64,000 nt of DNA from Acidobacteriota bacterium (lineage in GTDB: Bacteria; Acidobacteriota; Terriglobia; Terriglobales; Acidobacteriaceae). A program made the translations under genes and the position numbers. Positions within the stretch are counted from its first letter, which is position 1. Every line of letters begins with the position of its first letter. Below, in pieces: positions 26,419 through 35,718 of the stretch. The DNA lies in the NCBI GenBank assembly GCA_003225055.1, contig QIAU01000138.1:1-64000 (forward strand), given 5' to 3'. Under the pieces are notes generated by a model. It was not told the origin of the DNA. It was given only the letters and a program-made list of their open reading frames with translations, and searched no databases.

Positions 26419-26861
26419 TGCAAATACCTGAACAATACGCCATGTTTCCCGTGATCAATGCCACGCTGAACGGCAGCAGTGCGGTGCTGCTTCTAGCGGG
26501 ACGATGGTACATCAAACATGGGCGGATCGCTGTCCATCGTGGGTTCATGATCGCGGCTCTAGCTGCATCCAGCCTATTTCTGGCTTGCTATCTCTACTAC
26601 CATGCGCATGTGGGATCAGTACGCTTTGCGGGCCAGGGCTGGTCGCGCCCGGTTTATTTCGCCATTCTGATTTCCCATACCGCGCTGGCTGCGGCGATCG
26701 TGCCGATGGTCATCATCACCTTGAGCCGAGCCCTTCGCGAGCGCTTCGACCGCCATCGCGCCATTGCGCGCTGGACGTATCCAGTCTGGCTGTACGTTTC
26801 CGTCACCGGGGTGGTGATTTATGTGATGCTCTACCACCTGTTCGCACCCCACGTAACTTGA
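26418..26861 (+). CDS. DUF420 membrane protein
   Basis: A 147-residue membrane protein with four helices. NATLNGSSAVLLLAGRWYIKHGR, AVHRGFMIAALAASSLFL, FAILISHTALAAAIVPMVI and ARWTYPVWLYVSVTGVVIYVML (each named by its first and last residues here) match the DUF420 family. Family members (YozB, CtaM) accompany cytochrome oxidase assembly genes. The conserved histidines in VHRG, LYYHAHVG, ISHTALA, RHRAIARWTYP and LYHLF are present. The ATG overlaps the permease stop. Together with ctaA it supports an oxidase-maturation role for this block. Confidence 0.85.
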   Translation: MQIPEQYAMFPVINATLNGSSAVLLLAGRWYIKHGRIAVHRGFMIAALAASSLFLACYLYYHAHVGSVRFAGQGWSRPVYFAILISHTALAAAIVPMVIITLSRALRERFDRHRAIARWTYPVWLYVSVTGVVIYVMLYHLFAPHVT

Positions 26862-26919
26862 GGCGCACAGTTGTTTTCAATCAACAATCAAAGATCAGAA
26901 ATTAACGATTCTTATCTTA

Positions 26920-27189
26920 ATGTCTGTCGTTAAATTGAAAATCGACGTCTCCGGAACGGTGGGTGACGAGGCCTGGCGCAAGCTCAAGCAGTACGATGAA
27001 ATTCAAAGCGCCGCTTTCGGTCCCCAGTTTGGTTCCAGCGCCGGTTGCAAGCATCCGGCCAATGCTCCCCATGGCAAGGGGGAATGGATCGGCGCAGAAA
27101 TCCGCCTGCAAACACCCTTGCTGGCTCAATACGCCGTGTCGCATTACCTGGAGCAGGACAGGGTTCTCGACGCAGACGTGATTGAGTGA
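26920..27189 (+). CDS. Hypothetical small protein
   Basis: An open frame of 89 residues with balanced, protein-like composition (VVKLKIDVSGTVGDEAWRKL at the start). I recognise no family. It has no signal peptide or membrane helix, and one Cys-Lys-His cluster (SSAGCKHPANAPHGKGE). It is alone between the DUF420 gene and the HEAT protein, on the same strand. No strong Shine-Dalgarno precedes the ATG. It could be a cytoplasmic accessory protein; there is also a small chance it is spurious, since an 75-residue frame is open on the other strand. Confidence 0.5.
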   Translation: MSVVKLKIDVSGTVGDEAWRKLKQYDEIQSAAFGPQFGSSAGCKHPANAPHGKGEWIGAEIRLQTPLLAQYAVSHYLEQDRVLDADVIE

Positions 27190-27245
27190 CGAGAAGCTAG
27201 GGAAAGCAGGCCCTTCGCTTCCCCGCAGGATTAGGAAAGTCTTTA

Positions 27246-28142
27246 GTGGATGACAATTTGAACATGCCCGTCCAGCCCAGCATGGGCGAAAAAAGCTGGC
27301 CGGCAGATAGTGCCGAAACCACCAAACACCGCCGCATGTCCACGCGCCAGCGGCTGCTTTTCTTCCTCACCGCCTGGCTGATCGTTCTCATGCCATTCCT
27401 GTTCTGGTGGAACACGTGGTTTGGCCGACAGCTCTCCAATCAGCAAATCGCCGAGTATCTAGGTGACGAGAAGCATCCTCGTCACATTCAGCACGCGCTT
27501 GTGCAGATCGGCGACCGCATGGCGCGGCGTGACGCCAGCGTCTCGCGCTGGTATGCGGAACTGCCGCGATTGTCGGCCCACCCCGTGGAAGAAGTTCGCA
27601 ACACCGATGCCTGGGTCATGGGCCAGGACAGCTCCGTCGCGAGTTTTCATGACGCATTGCTCAAGATGCTCAATGACCCGTCGGTTACAGTGCGCGGCAA
27701 TGCTGCTCTTTCGCTGGTGCGCTTCGGTGATGCTTCCGGCCGTCCGCAGATTGTCGCCTTGCTCGAGCCGGCGAAAATTGTAGCGCGGGAACCGGGCAGG
27801 ATTGTGGACACAGCAAGAGTGGGAGCAGCAATTCACCAAGGCGGGTTGGTAGCCAAACTGGAAGCGGCAGGCCAGACTCAGGAGCTTCGTTCACCGATCG
27901 GCGGCCGCATTCGTTGGTTTTCTGTAATGAACGGAGAGAGCGTAACCGCGGGAGCGGAAGTCGCGACCGTCGATCCTGACACCGAACAGGTCTGGGAAGC
28001 GCTACGTGCGCTGTACCTAGTCGGCCAACGGGACGATCTGCCCGCCATCCAGCCTTACGAGCGTAGCCTGCCCGACACCCCCGAGCGCATCCGGCAACAG
28101 GCAGTGCTGGCGGAGAAAGCAATAAGAGAGAGAGCAAAGTAG
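27246..28142 (+). CDS. Membrane-anchored HEAT-repeat protein with lipoyl/HlyD-like domain
   Basis: A 298-residue protein. One membrane helix lies at about 36-57, after a basic stretch KHRRMSTRQR. HEAT-like helices fill about 70-165 (AEYLGDEKHPRHIQHALVQI, VEEVRNTDAWVMGQ, DPSVTVRGNAALSLVRFG). A barrel-sandwich, HlyD/biotinyl-lipoyl-like domain follows at about 178-250 (EPGRIVDTARVGAAIHQG ... LRSPIGGRIRW ... NGESVTAGAEVATVDPD). No lysine sits at the usual hairpin tip (SPIGGR), so it is probably not lipoylated. The GTG start at 27246 has AGGAAAG upstream. The combination of HEAT and barrel-sandwich folds is unusual. Function unknown; envelope adaptor is a guess. Confidence 0.75.
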   Translation: MDDNLNMPVQPSMGEKSWPADSAETTKHRRMSTRQRLLFFLTAWLIVLMPFLFWWNTWFGRQLSNQQIAEYLGDEKHPRHIQHALVQIGDRMARRDASVSRWYAELPRLSAHPVEEVRNTDAWVMGQDSSVASFHDALLKMLNDPSVTVRGNAALSLVRFGDASGRPQIVALLEPAKIVAREPGRIVDTARVGAAIHQGGLVAKLEAAGQTQELRSPIGGRIRWFSVMNGESVTAGAEVATVDPDTEQVWEALRALYLVGQRDDLPAIQPYERSLPDTPERIRQQAVLAEKAIRERAK

Positions 28143-28196
28143 GCGGTAGGCTCTCGGCTTTCGGCTCGAGGGCTGTATGCACGACTTGTGATCAAC

Positions 28197-28219
28197 AAAA
28201 AAGCGCGCTCATCGCGCGC
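28197..28219 (-). terminator. Intrinsic terminator of the ferredoxin gene
   Basis: On the minus strand GCGCGC-GATGA-GCGCGC is followed directly by TTTTTT. It is a textbook Rho-independent terminator 35 bases after the ferredoxin stop codon. The HEAT-protein gene approaches from the other side and ends at 28142. Confidence 0.88.
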
Positions 28220-28253
28220 GTCCCACTTGAGCTAAGAAGGTAAAGGCTAAGAG

Positions 28254-28628
28254 CTAGTACGGCATCACTCCCACTTCTTTCTCGACCTCTGTAGTATCAA
28301 CCATCACAATCGCATCCCAGGGACAGCCATCCAGGAAGCAGCCATCCGGCCCCTTGCTGATGCACTTCTTGCACCCAATACACAGGATCGGGTCCACCTG
28401 GATGCGTCCAAACGGCGGATGGTCCTCGTCCGGCACCCAGAACATACAGTCTTCCACCGGACAGTACTCGACACAGGCTGGCGACCCGGCGCAGCCCGTG
28501 CAACATTCCGTGATTACAGCCAGCTCCTTGGGTTTTTTCTTGCGAACGGTGGTAAGACCCTTAGATTTTGGCTCGAACTTCAGTTCGTCAGGAACCATCC
28601 CGGGTTGCTTCTGCTCGGTTTCCGCCAT
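28254..28628 (-). CDS. Two-cluster [4Fe-4S] ferredoxin
   Basis: A 124-residue ferredoxin with two cluster motifs: CCTGCAGSPACVEYCP and CIGCKKC...GCFLDGCP. Eight cysteines form two ferredoxin-like sites, with inserts that recall the longer bacterial type. The N-terminal 45 residues are Lys/Glu rich (KFEPKSKGLTTVRKKKPK). The ATG at 28628 is chosen because TATAAT lies seven bases upstream; the frame extends to 28832 without conserved sequence. It is an electron carrier whose partner is unknown. It is monocistronic, with its own promoter and terminator. Confidence 0.88.
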   Translation of the reverse strand: MAETEQKQPGMVPDELKFEPKSKGLTTVRKKKPKELAVITECCTGCAGSPACVEYCPVEDCMFWVPDEDHPPFGRIQVDPILCIGCKKCISKGPDGCFLDGCPWDAIVMVDTTEVEKEVGVMPY

Positions 28629-28635
28629 CGCCGCG

Positions 28636-28641
28636 ATTATA
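28636..28641 (-). promoter_or_regulatory. -10 element of the ferredoxin gene
   Basis: A perfect TATAAT on the minus strand ends seven bases before the ATG at 28628, which predicts a leaderless mRNA. No good -35 is seen at 16-18 bases upstream. Confidence 0.5.
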
Positions 28642-28888
28642 GCATCACAGGCGCTTGTGGTCGGCCCTCCGTTTCCACCGCCGAGATCGCGGAGCGGAAG
28701 TAACCCTTGCGCCATTTTGGGCCCTCGGGCGCCGGGCTGATGCTCCTGATGCTCATCTGCCCAGGTAACGCGGCGGTGATTCTGGTATATTGCGTGCAGC
28801 CCCAGGATCACTCTCGTTTTCGCGTCTGGCAAAGTTTCCCAGCTCCCTTAGCGCGAGGCATTACCGTGGGGCAAAAGGAGCCGCATTT

Positions 28889-29353
28889 ATGAAGAGCGTC
28901 AACAAAGTCATCCTGATCGGAAACCTGGGCAAAGATCCGGAAGTGAAGTACACACAATCGGGCCTGCCGGTGGCCCGCCTGACGCTCGCTACCAACGAGC
29001 GTTTCAAAGATAAAAGCGGCGAGTGGCAGGACCGTACGGAGTGGCACAACGTGGTCCTGTGGCAGCGTCTGGCCGAGATCGCCGGCGAGTATCTGAAGAA
29101 AGGCGGCAAGGTTTACATCGAAGGCCGACTGCAAACCCGCTCCTGGGACGACAAGAACACCAATCAGAAAAAATACATGACGGAAGTGGTCGCCAATGAC
29201 CTGGTATTGCTCGGCGGGCGCGGCGAGAGCGGTGCCGACGATTCCGGCGGCGGGCGGGCTCGCGCCGCCGTCACCAACAGCTTCGATCAACGCACTGCGG
29301 AACCGGAACCCGCTGCCGCCAGCCCGATCACCGATGAAGACATCCCGTTCTGA
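28889..29353 (+). CDS. ssb: Single-stranded DNA-binding protein
   Basis: A 154-residue SSB. The OB fold is evident: [68 protein letters not shown] and [11 protein letters not shown]. The C-terminal acidic tip DEDIPF, which binds partner proteins, is intact. AAAGGAG lies upstream of the ATG at 28889. The frame is open further upstream to 28790, but without SSB sequence. It is essential for replication and repair. Confidence 0.96.
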   Translation: MKSVNKVILIGNLGKDPEVKYTQSGLPVARLTLATNERFKDKSGEWQDRTEWHNVVLWQRLAEIAGEYLKKGGKVYIEGRLQTRSWDDKNTNQKKYMTEVVANDLVLLGGRGESGADDSGGGRARAAVTNSFDQRTAEPEPAAASPITDEDIPF

Positions 29354-29389
29354 TCGCGGTAGGAGAATTTAACGCCCTAGGAGGACGCA

Positions 29390-30481
29390 TTGGAGCTATC
29401 CGGCGCTGATACGGCTGGCCCCTCCGCGGGTCTAGCAGCGATTCCGGCGCCAGATCATCCTCCGACCTATAAAGACCGGTCGACACCGCTGGTCATTTTC
29501 GGCATCATCGAGATTGCAGGCGGCGCTTTAGCAGCTCTCGCGGTGCCGTTCGTCTTGATAGCGGCGGTGCTGGCTCCGAGCGTTTCCGGCAGCAGACCGA
29601 TAGCTGGTTTTGCTCTGGCTTCGTTGAGTTATCTGGCCCTCGCCGCGGTACTCATCACACTCGGCATCGGCGCCATTCAGGCAAAACGCTGGGCCTGGAC
29701 GTTGAACCTGGTCCTTTCCTGGTTCTGGCTCATCATGGGCGTACTCACCACGCTCTTTCTGGTCGTCCTCCTGCCAGAAGGATTTCTCGCTGGTATGCGC
29801 TCAGCCGCGGCACAAAATCGAGGAGCGCATCCCCTGCCTCCCGGTGTCATGGCGGCGGTTCTGACGTTTTTCATCGTGTGTTTTGCCATGGTGCTCATTG
29901 TCCTTCCACTCGTATTCCTGCTTTTCTATCGCAGCCGCGACGTAGAGCAAACCTGCAAGCAGCGCGATCCGGTCGAGCGCTGGACGGACCGGCGTCCCTT
30001 GCCCGTGCTGGCGTGCGCGCTCCTCGCGGCTGTCGGCTGCGCCTATTATGTGTTGACGAGTTTCACCACTCCCGCGCCTTTCTTTGGCAGGTATTTGACC
30101 GGGTTGCCCGCGGCCGCTTTCTTCCTGGTTCTGGCGGCTGTAGACGCGTACGTCGCCTATTCATTCTTTCGTTTGAAAATAACCGGATGGTGGGTTGCGG
30201 TCATTGCCATGGGAATCCGCATCACGTCGGTCGTTCTTACCATGAAGAGCGCGAACCTGCTCGAGGCCTATTCGAGAATGGGATGGTCACAGCGGCAACT
30301 CGACACGATGCGCGCGAACCCCATGTTTCGTGGCGGTTTCTTGATGTGGTGGACAGCGGTGTTTTTGCTGTTCTATTTCGGATTTCTGCTCTGGCTGAAG
30401 CGCTACTTTCGTCCGGCGGCGCCCCCGAGCTACACTCAGATTAGCGGTTCGCCGCCCAATCCCATTCTGCCGGAGAGCTGA
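29390..30481 (+). CDS. Polytopic membrane protein of unknown function
   Basis: A 363-residue protein with about eight hydrophobic segments (near residues 34-60, 70-92, 100-124, 150-176, 205-222, 232-250, 262-282 and 310-332). It has a soluble, Pro-rich N-terminus and a Pro-rich C-terminal tail. The TTG start at 29390 has a near-perfect AGGAGG five bases upstream, which decides the start. I recognise no family. It lies between ssb and phhB, spaced four bases from phhB, so it is probably co-transcribed with the latter; no functional link is evident. Confidence 0.72.
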   Translation: MELSGADTAGPSAGLAAIPAPDHPPTYKDRSTPLVIFGIIEIAGGALAALAVPFVLIAAVLAPSVSGSRPIAGFALASLSYLALAAVLITLGIGAIQAKRWAWTLNLVLSWFWLIMGVLTTLFLVVLLPEGFLAGMRSAAAQNRGAHPLPPGVMAAVLTFFIVCFAMVLIVLPLVFLLFYRSRDVEQTCKQRDPVERWTDRRPLPVLACALLAAVGCAYYVLTSFTTPAPFFGRYLTGLPAAAFFLVLAAVDAYVAYSFFRLKITGWWVAVIAMGIRITSVVLTMKSANLLEAYSRMGWSQRQLDTMRANPMFRGGFLMWWTAVFLLFYFGFLLWLKRYFRPAAPPSYTQISGSPPNPILPES

Positions 30482-30485
30482 ATTT

Positions 30486-30818
30486 ATGTCCGAGCTAGCC
30501 AGTAAAACCTGCGTTCCCTGCCGCGGCGGTGTGCCTCCGCTCGAGGGCAAGGAACTCGCCAACCTGCAGAAGCAGGTGCCGCTATGGCAGGTCGTCAACC
30601 AACACCACCTTACACGAAATTTCACGTTTCCGGATTTCCGCCAGGCCCTGGATTTTGTAAACCGAGTGAGCGAGATTGCCGAAGAACAGGGTCATCATCC
30701 CAACATTTTGCTCACCTGGGGCCGGGCCGAAGTTACGCTGTGGACCCACAAGATCGACGGCCTCACCGAAAGCGACTTCATCATGGCCGCGAAGATCGAC
30801 AAGCTGAAGCCGAACTGA
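30486..30818 (+). CDS. phhB: 4a-hydroxytetrahydrobiopterin dehydratase (PCD/DCoH family)
   Basis: A 110-residue pterin-4a-carbinolamine dehydratase, which recycles tetrahydropterin cofactor. Family marks are the N-terminal CVPCRGGVPPL, the catalytic histidines in EEQGHHPNI, and VTLWTHKIDGLTESDF. The length is normal. No aromatic amino acid hydroxylase is close by; such orphans also occur in molybdopterin and other contexts. It starts four bases after the upstream membrane protein gene. Confidence 0.92.
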   Translation: MSELASKTCVPCRGGVPPLEGKELANLQKQVPLWQVVNQHHLTRNFTFPDFRQALDFVNRVSEIAEEQGHHPNILLTWGRAEVTLWTHKIDGLTESDFIMAAKIDKLKPN

Positions 30819-30881
30819 GTATCCCTCAGTGTGGGAGCGGGTCTCTGAGTCATCCCAGCCCCGAGTTAGAAACTCTAGCCT

Positions 30882-32204
30882 TCAGCCTGTGAAGTTACCC
30901 TCCGGTGTCTCTTTCCAGTTCCGCATCATCCAAGCCCATCCCAATGTCGGCGCCAGCATCAGCAGGCCTGCGGCACTCGCCACCATTTTTGCCGGGACAC
31001 CCCAATCCACAAACCGTCCCGCCAGATAGGCGCCTAGCGCGATCGTCAACATGCAAAAACCGAGGTCCGCGGCAAATACCCGTCCGCGAAACCGGTCATC
31101 CGTGTTGAGCTGAAGCAAGGTTGTGGAAAATACCCAGACCGTCGAGCCCCCAAAGTGCGCGAACGCAACGCACACACATGCCAGTCCCAATTTGCCGGCA
31201 CCCGCCAAGGCCGCGTAACCCAGCGCTTCGGCTAAGAATCCCAGCAGAATTCCCAACCGTAGCTTCCGGTCATAATGGCCAGCCCAAGGCGCGGCAAACA
31301 AAGGGCCAAGCAGCGCCCCCAAGCCGCGTGCGCCCAGTAAAGAGCTCATGCCTAGCATCGCGCCGCGCTGCGGACTCAAGCCGCCCCACCTCACCGGGAA
31401 GTCTCTTTGTCCCATTACCGTGAACACCACCCAGCCCGGCCCAATCACCAACATGCCAGCCTTGACGAACAGCGTTGCCAGCAACCGCGCATCACGGCGT
31501 ACCTACCGAACCCCTTCCCCAATGGGCGACAAATCCATCAGGTCCCGCAGTCGCAAAGGTCTGGAGGACTCGGCATGCGGTTCCTGGAAGCTCATTCCCC
31601 GAATCAGGAGCGCCGATATCAGGAACGAGGCGGTATTCATCACGAACACCGCGTTACGGCCAAGAAGCGCTCCCACCACTCCTCCCAAGGTGGCTCCCAG
31701 TACCAGGTTCATGGACCATGTGGTGGAAGACAGCGTGTTGGCCAGCACCAGATCCTCTCGGGTCGTGATATTGGGAATTACGGAACTGCGCGCTGGCTCG
31801 AAAAACGCAGCCATCATGGTTTCCAGCAGCAGTAACGGATAGACCAGCCATACCGTTGCTCGTGACCGTACGAGCAACATGGCCAGCACGATCGTCATGC
31901 GGGCCAGATCGGCGGTGATCATGACGCGTTTGCGGCGAATCCGGTCGTTGACAACCCCGGCGGCCGGGCCAATGAAAGTCTGGGGCAAGACTTGCAGGAC
32001 GAGCGCCATCGCAACCGACCCCGCTTGTCCGGTCAACTGCAGCAGCAGGGTGTAGATTGCTAGGGTGTAAAACCAGTCCCCGATCTCGCTGATGATCTGT
32101 GCCATCCACAGTCGACGGAAGTTGGCGTTGGTACGCAGCAGATGTGCATATCCGCCGAGATTGACTTTGGTAATGGAGCTTTCCGGTTCCGGGTCCATGA
32201 ACAC
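30882..32204 (-). pseudogene. MFS transporter interrupted by an in-frame TAG
   Basis: A major facilitator superfamily protein of about 440 residues, split by one amber codon at 31503-31505 (minus strand). The two halves are in the same frame, and the reading through is DLSPIGEGVR-[TAG]-VRRDARLLATLFVKAG, so only one codon is wrong. Six helices lie on each side, as in an intact MFS. The N-terminal half has GDWFYTLAIYTLL and the A-loop VVNDRIRRKRVMI; the second half has LSPQRGAMLGMSSLLGARG. The likely ancestral codon is TAC or TAT (Tyr). It may be a true nonsense mutation, a sequencing error, or less likely a suppressed codon. Restart at a TTG (31484) is possible but would give only half a transporter. 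Confidence 0.8.
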
Positions 32205-32266
32205 GAGCGGAAACTCAAGTTTAGTCTTAAATTGGAGTCGACAAAGGCTGGGGACCGGGTGCTGTT

Positions 32267-33316
32267 TTACTTTTTCTCTCTGAACTTCTGCTTCAAGTCC
32301 TTGGCGATCAACTTCCCGTGGAAGCGCCCGTTCTCTATGAATATTTCATTCGTCATCGAGCCCGCCACGATCACTCCGGCCACGTATATTCCCGGCACGT
32401 TGCTCTCCAGGGTCTCCGGATCACACACTGGACGGCATTGCTCTGCCGAAAGCTCAATCCCCAGGCTCTGGAGAAAATCGAAGTCTGGATGGTACCCGGT
32501 GAGAGCAAAAACAAAGTCGTTCTCCAGGCGGAGGGTTCCATCGGGCGTTTTGACAACAACGTAGTCATCTCCGATCTCGATAACTCTGCTCTTGAAGTGA
32601 GCGATGATCTCGCCGTTCTTGATGCGATTCTCGATGTCGGGTTTGATCCAATACTTTACGTGGCGGTGCATCTCGGGTTCGTGGTGAACCAGAGTCACCC
32701 TCGCCCCATGCCGCCACAGTTCCAGCGCCGCAATCGCAGCCGAGTTCTTGCCTCCGATCACTAGCACATCGCTCTGGTAGTAAGGGTGCGGCTCCTGATA
32801 GTAGTGGTGAACTTTAGGCAAGTCCTCGCCCGGAATGTCCATCATGTTGGGCAGGTCGTAGTAGCCGGTCGCCACAATCACCTTCCGTGTGCGGAAATCA
32901 TGGATGCCGCCGCGGCGATCGGTGGCGGTCACGTGGAAATTGTTGTCCTCGCCGGTAACCGTCTTGACCCAGGTGTACTGGCAAACGTGCAATTGATAGT
33001 GCTCGGCGACCTTGCGGTAGTACTCGAGCGCCTCCTGGCGCGTCGGCTTCATGTTGGCGGTGGCGAACGGAATCTCACCGATCTCCAGCAATTCCGGCGT
33101 GGTGAAGAAAGTCATGTTAGCGGGATAGTGGAAAAGGGAGTTGACCAGGCATCCCTTATCCACGACGATCACCCTGAGTCCGATCTTCTGGGCTTCGATC
33201 GCGCAGGCTAACCCCGTCGGTCCGGCACCAATAACCAGGACATCGCTCCAGCTATCCGGACGGGAGTGCGGTTTCCGGCGGGGCAGGGTTTCAAGGATCT
33301 GCTCGGTAGTCGCCAA
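32267..33316 (-). CDS. bdr: YpdA-family bacillithiol disulfide reductase
   Basis: A flavoprotein of about 349 residues in the YpdA/Bdr family that reduces oxidised bacillithiol with NADPH. The FAD motif is DVLVIGAGPTGLACAIEAQ. The region VVDKGCLVNSLFHYPANMTFFTT is the YpdA signature, with a single conserved Cys instead of a CxxC redox pair. The NADPH motif is SDVLVIGGKNSAAIAALELW, and the closing FAD motif is GIYVAGVIVAG. It complements bshA at 3950, which supports a bacillithiol-based thiol system. It is divergent from fumC across a 257-base spacer. Confidence 0.9.
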   Translation of the reverse strand: MATTEQILETLPRRKPHSRPDSWSDVLVIGAGPTGLACAIEAQKIGLRVIVVDKGCLVNSLFHYPANMTFFTTPELLEIGEIPFATANMKPTRQEALEYYRKVAEHYQLHVCQYTWVKTVTGEDNNFHVTATDRRGGIHDFRTRKVIVATGYYDLPNMMDIPGEDLPKVHHYYQEPHPYYQSDVLVIGGKNSAAIAALELWRHGARVTLVHHEPEMHRHVKYWIKPDIENRIKNGEIIAHFKSRVIEIGDDYVVVKTPDGTLRLENDFVFALTGYHPDFDFLQSLGIELSAEQCRPVCDPETLESNVPGIYVAGVIVAGSMTNEIFIENGRFHGKLIAKDLKQKFREKK

Positions 33317-33426
33317 GGCTCGTTCCTGCGTATCTTGAGGAGTCTACAGAATGCCTCCCCAACTTGTGCTTAATTGACCGATTCTAGCATGTGGGCCGGA
33401 GCTAGCTTTTCTGGCGTCACAAGCGC

Positions 33427-33444
33427 CTGTGTCACAGGACACAG
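33427..33444. promoter_or_regulatory. Palindrome in the bdr-fumC divergent spacer
   Basis: CTGTGTC-ACAG-GACACAG is a perfect seven-base inverted repeat. It lies between the start of bdr (33316) and the fumC -10 (33529), so it could be an operator for either gene. No regulator family can be named. Confidence 0.4.
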
Positions 33445-33528
33445 ATTGGGGTTCACCGCCGAAAACGTGGCCAGCGCCTTGTCACATCGACTGGGGAAAC
33501 CGCACACACCCGGGTCAACATCGAGCGG

Positions 33529-33534
33529 TATAAT
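33529..33534 (+). promoter_or_regulatory. fumC -10 element
   Basis: A perfect TATAAT lies 40 bases upstream of the fumC ATG. The -35 region is weak (nothing close to TTGACA at 16-18 bases), so an activator or an alternative sigma may be needed. Confidence 0.5.
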
Positions 33535-33573
33535 TTCAGGTCACCTTTCGATCGCAGGAATCAGGAGCGCGCT

Positions 33574-34983
<1,410 letters not shown>

Positions 34984-35209
34984 GCACCCACTGGCCCCCG
35001 TGTCTCAAGCTGTTGATCCCGCTGGTCATCCCAAATCGGGATTGGGGGCGGCAATTTTACCCCGGGTATCGCATATCGCACTTCTTCTGTAACCTTGCGG
35101 TTAACAACGGACTTGCCTGTGCGTGGCCCGCAAACTGTGGTGATCTCCCTGAGCGAGACGATCTTTTCCAAGCTCAGGATCTTAAATAAGGACAAGGAGA
35201 GAGATGTAG

Positions 35210-35466
35210 ATGTTTGCCCGCATGCTGGAGTTCGTTCCGAAGATGGAAAAGAAAGCAGAGTTGTCCAAGGTCGTTAAGAATGAATTGTTGCCTATTTTGC
35301 AAAGCAGTTCGGCTTCGTCGAACTCCGAGCATTGTTCCCAGGGCGCGCTACGAAAAACTAATGATCGCCAAGGTGAGCAACTCCTGAATCCTTATATCAC
35401 CAGCCCAATCCTGGTCAAGCCTTATACACAATCTCGGAACGCTTCGCGAAAGCATTCGCTGCATAA
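35210..35466 (+). pseudogene. Decayed antibiotic-biosynthesis-monooxygenase-like (ABM) gene
   Basis: The start reads MFARMLEFVPKMEKKAELSK, a typical opening of small acidobacterial ABM-like proteins, with GGACAAGGAG upstream. Near base 35300 the next frame takes over with KQFGFVELRALFPGRATKN, then a stop at about 35358. The first frame resumes with QLLNPYITSPILVKPYT, and a second shift at the ACACA run near 35430 leads to TISERFAKAFAA and a stop at 35464-35466. At least two frameshifts and an internal loss of about 15 residues are needed to rebuild a full protein, so it is a genuine pseudogene. An apparently intact ABM-type gene is at 50236. Confidence 0.75.
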
Positions 35467-35718
35467 GCCACGAAAGTCCCCCCTCTCGGCCGGAGCGGGC
35501 GGCTTGCTCCAGCCTTCATATTTTCTGGAAATACCTCCAGAGAAGAAGGAAGGAGTACGTGACTGGACCTTTGACATCCTCCTCTCCTTGAAGGGAGAGG
35601 CTTGTGCTCGCTAGCCTGTCAAAGACCCGCCCCTCCATGCCCGTTCGGTGCTGTCCTTTGGTGACACAGGAATCGAGTAAGGGTGCAGGTATCCTTGAGG
35701 CACGTTATCCGAGTCGCT
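35467..35718. other. Spacer without a recognisable gene
   Basis: This stretch between the ABM pseudogene and the RDD gene holds no frame with protein-like composition. It includes an imperfect palindrome near 35575 (CTCCTCTCCTTGAAGGGAGAGG) that may be a repeat or transcription stop. The bases before 35210 (34984-35209) likewise hold only a possible terminator-like hairpin near 35022-35048 and a promoter-like region. Confidence 0.5.

Noticed and set aside
25671-26861. 396-residue frame overlapping the ABC permease and DUF420 genes
   Set aside because: Only the last 147 residues (from 26418) are protein-like; the first part is a shifted frame of the permease gene.
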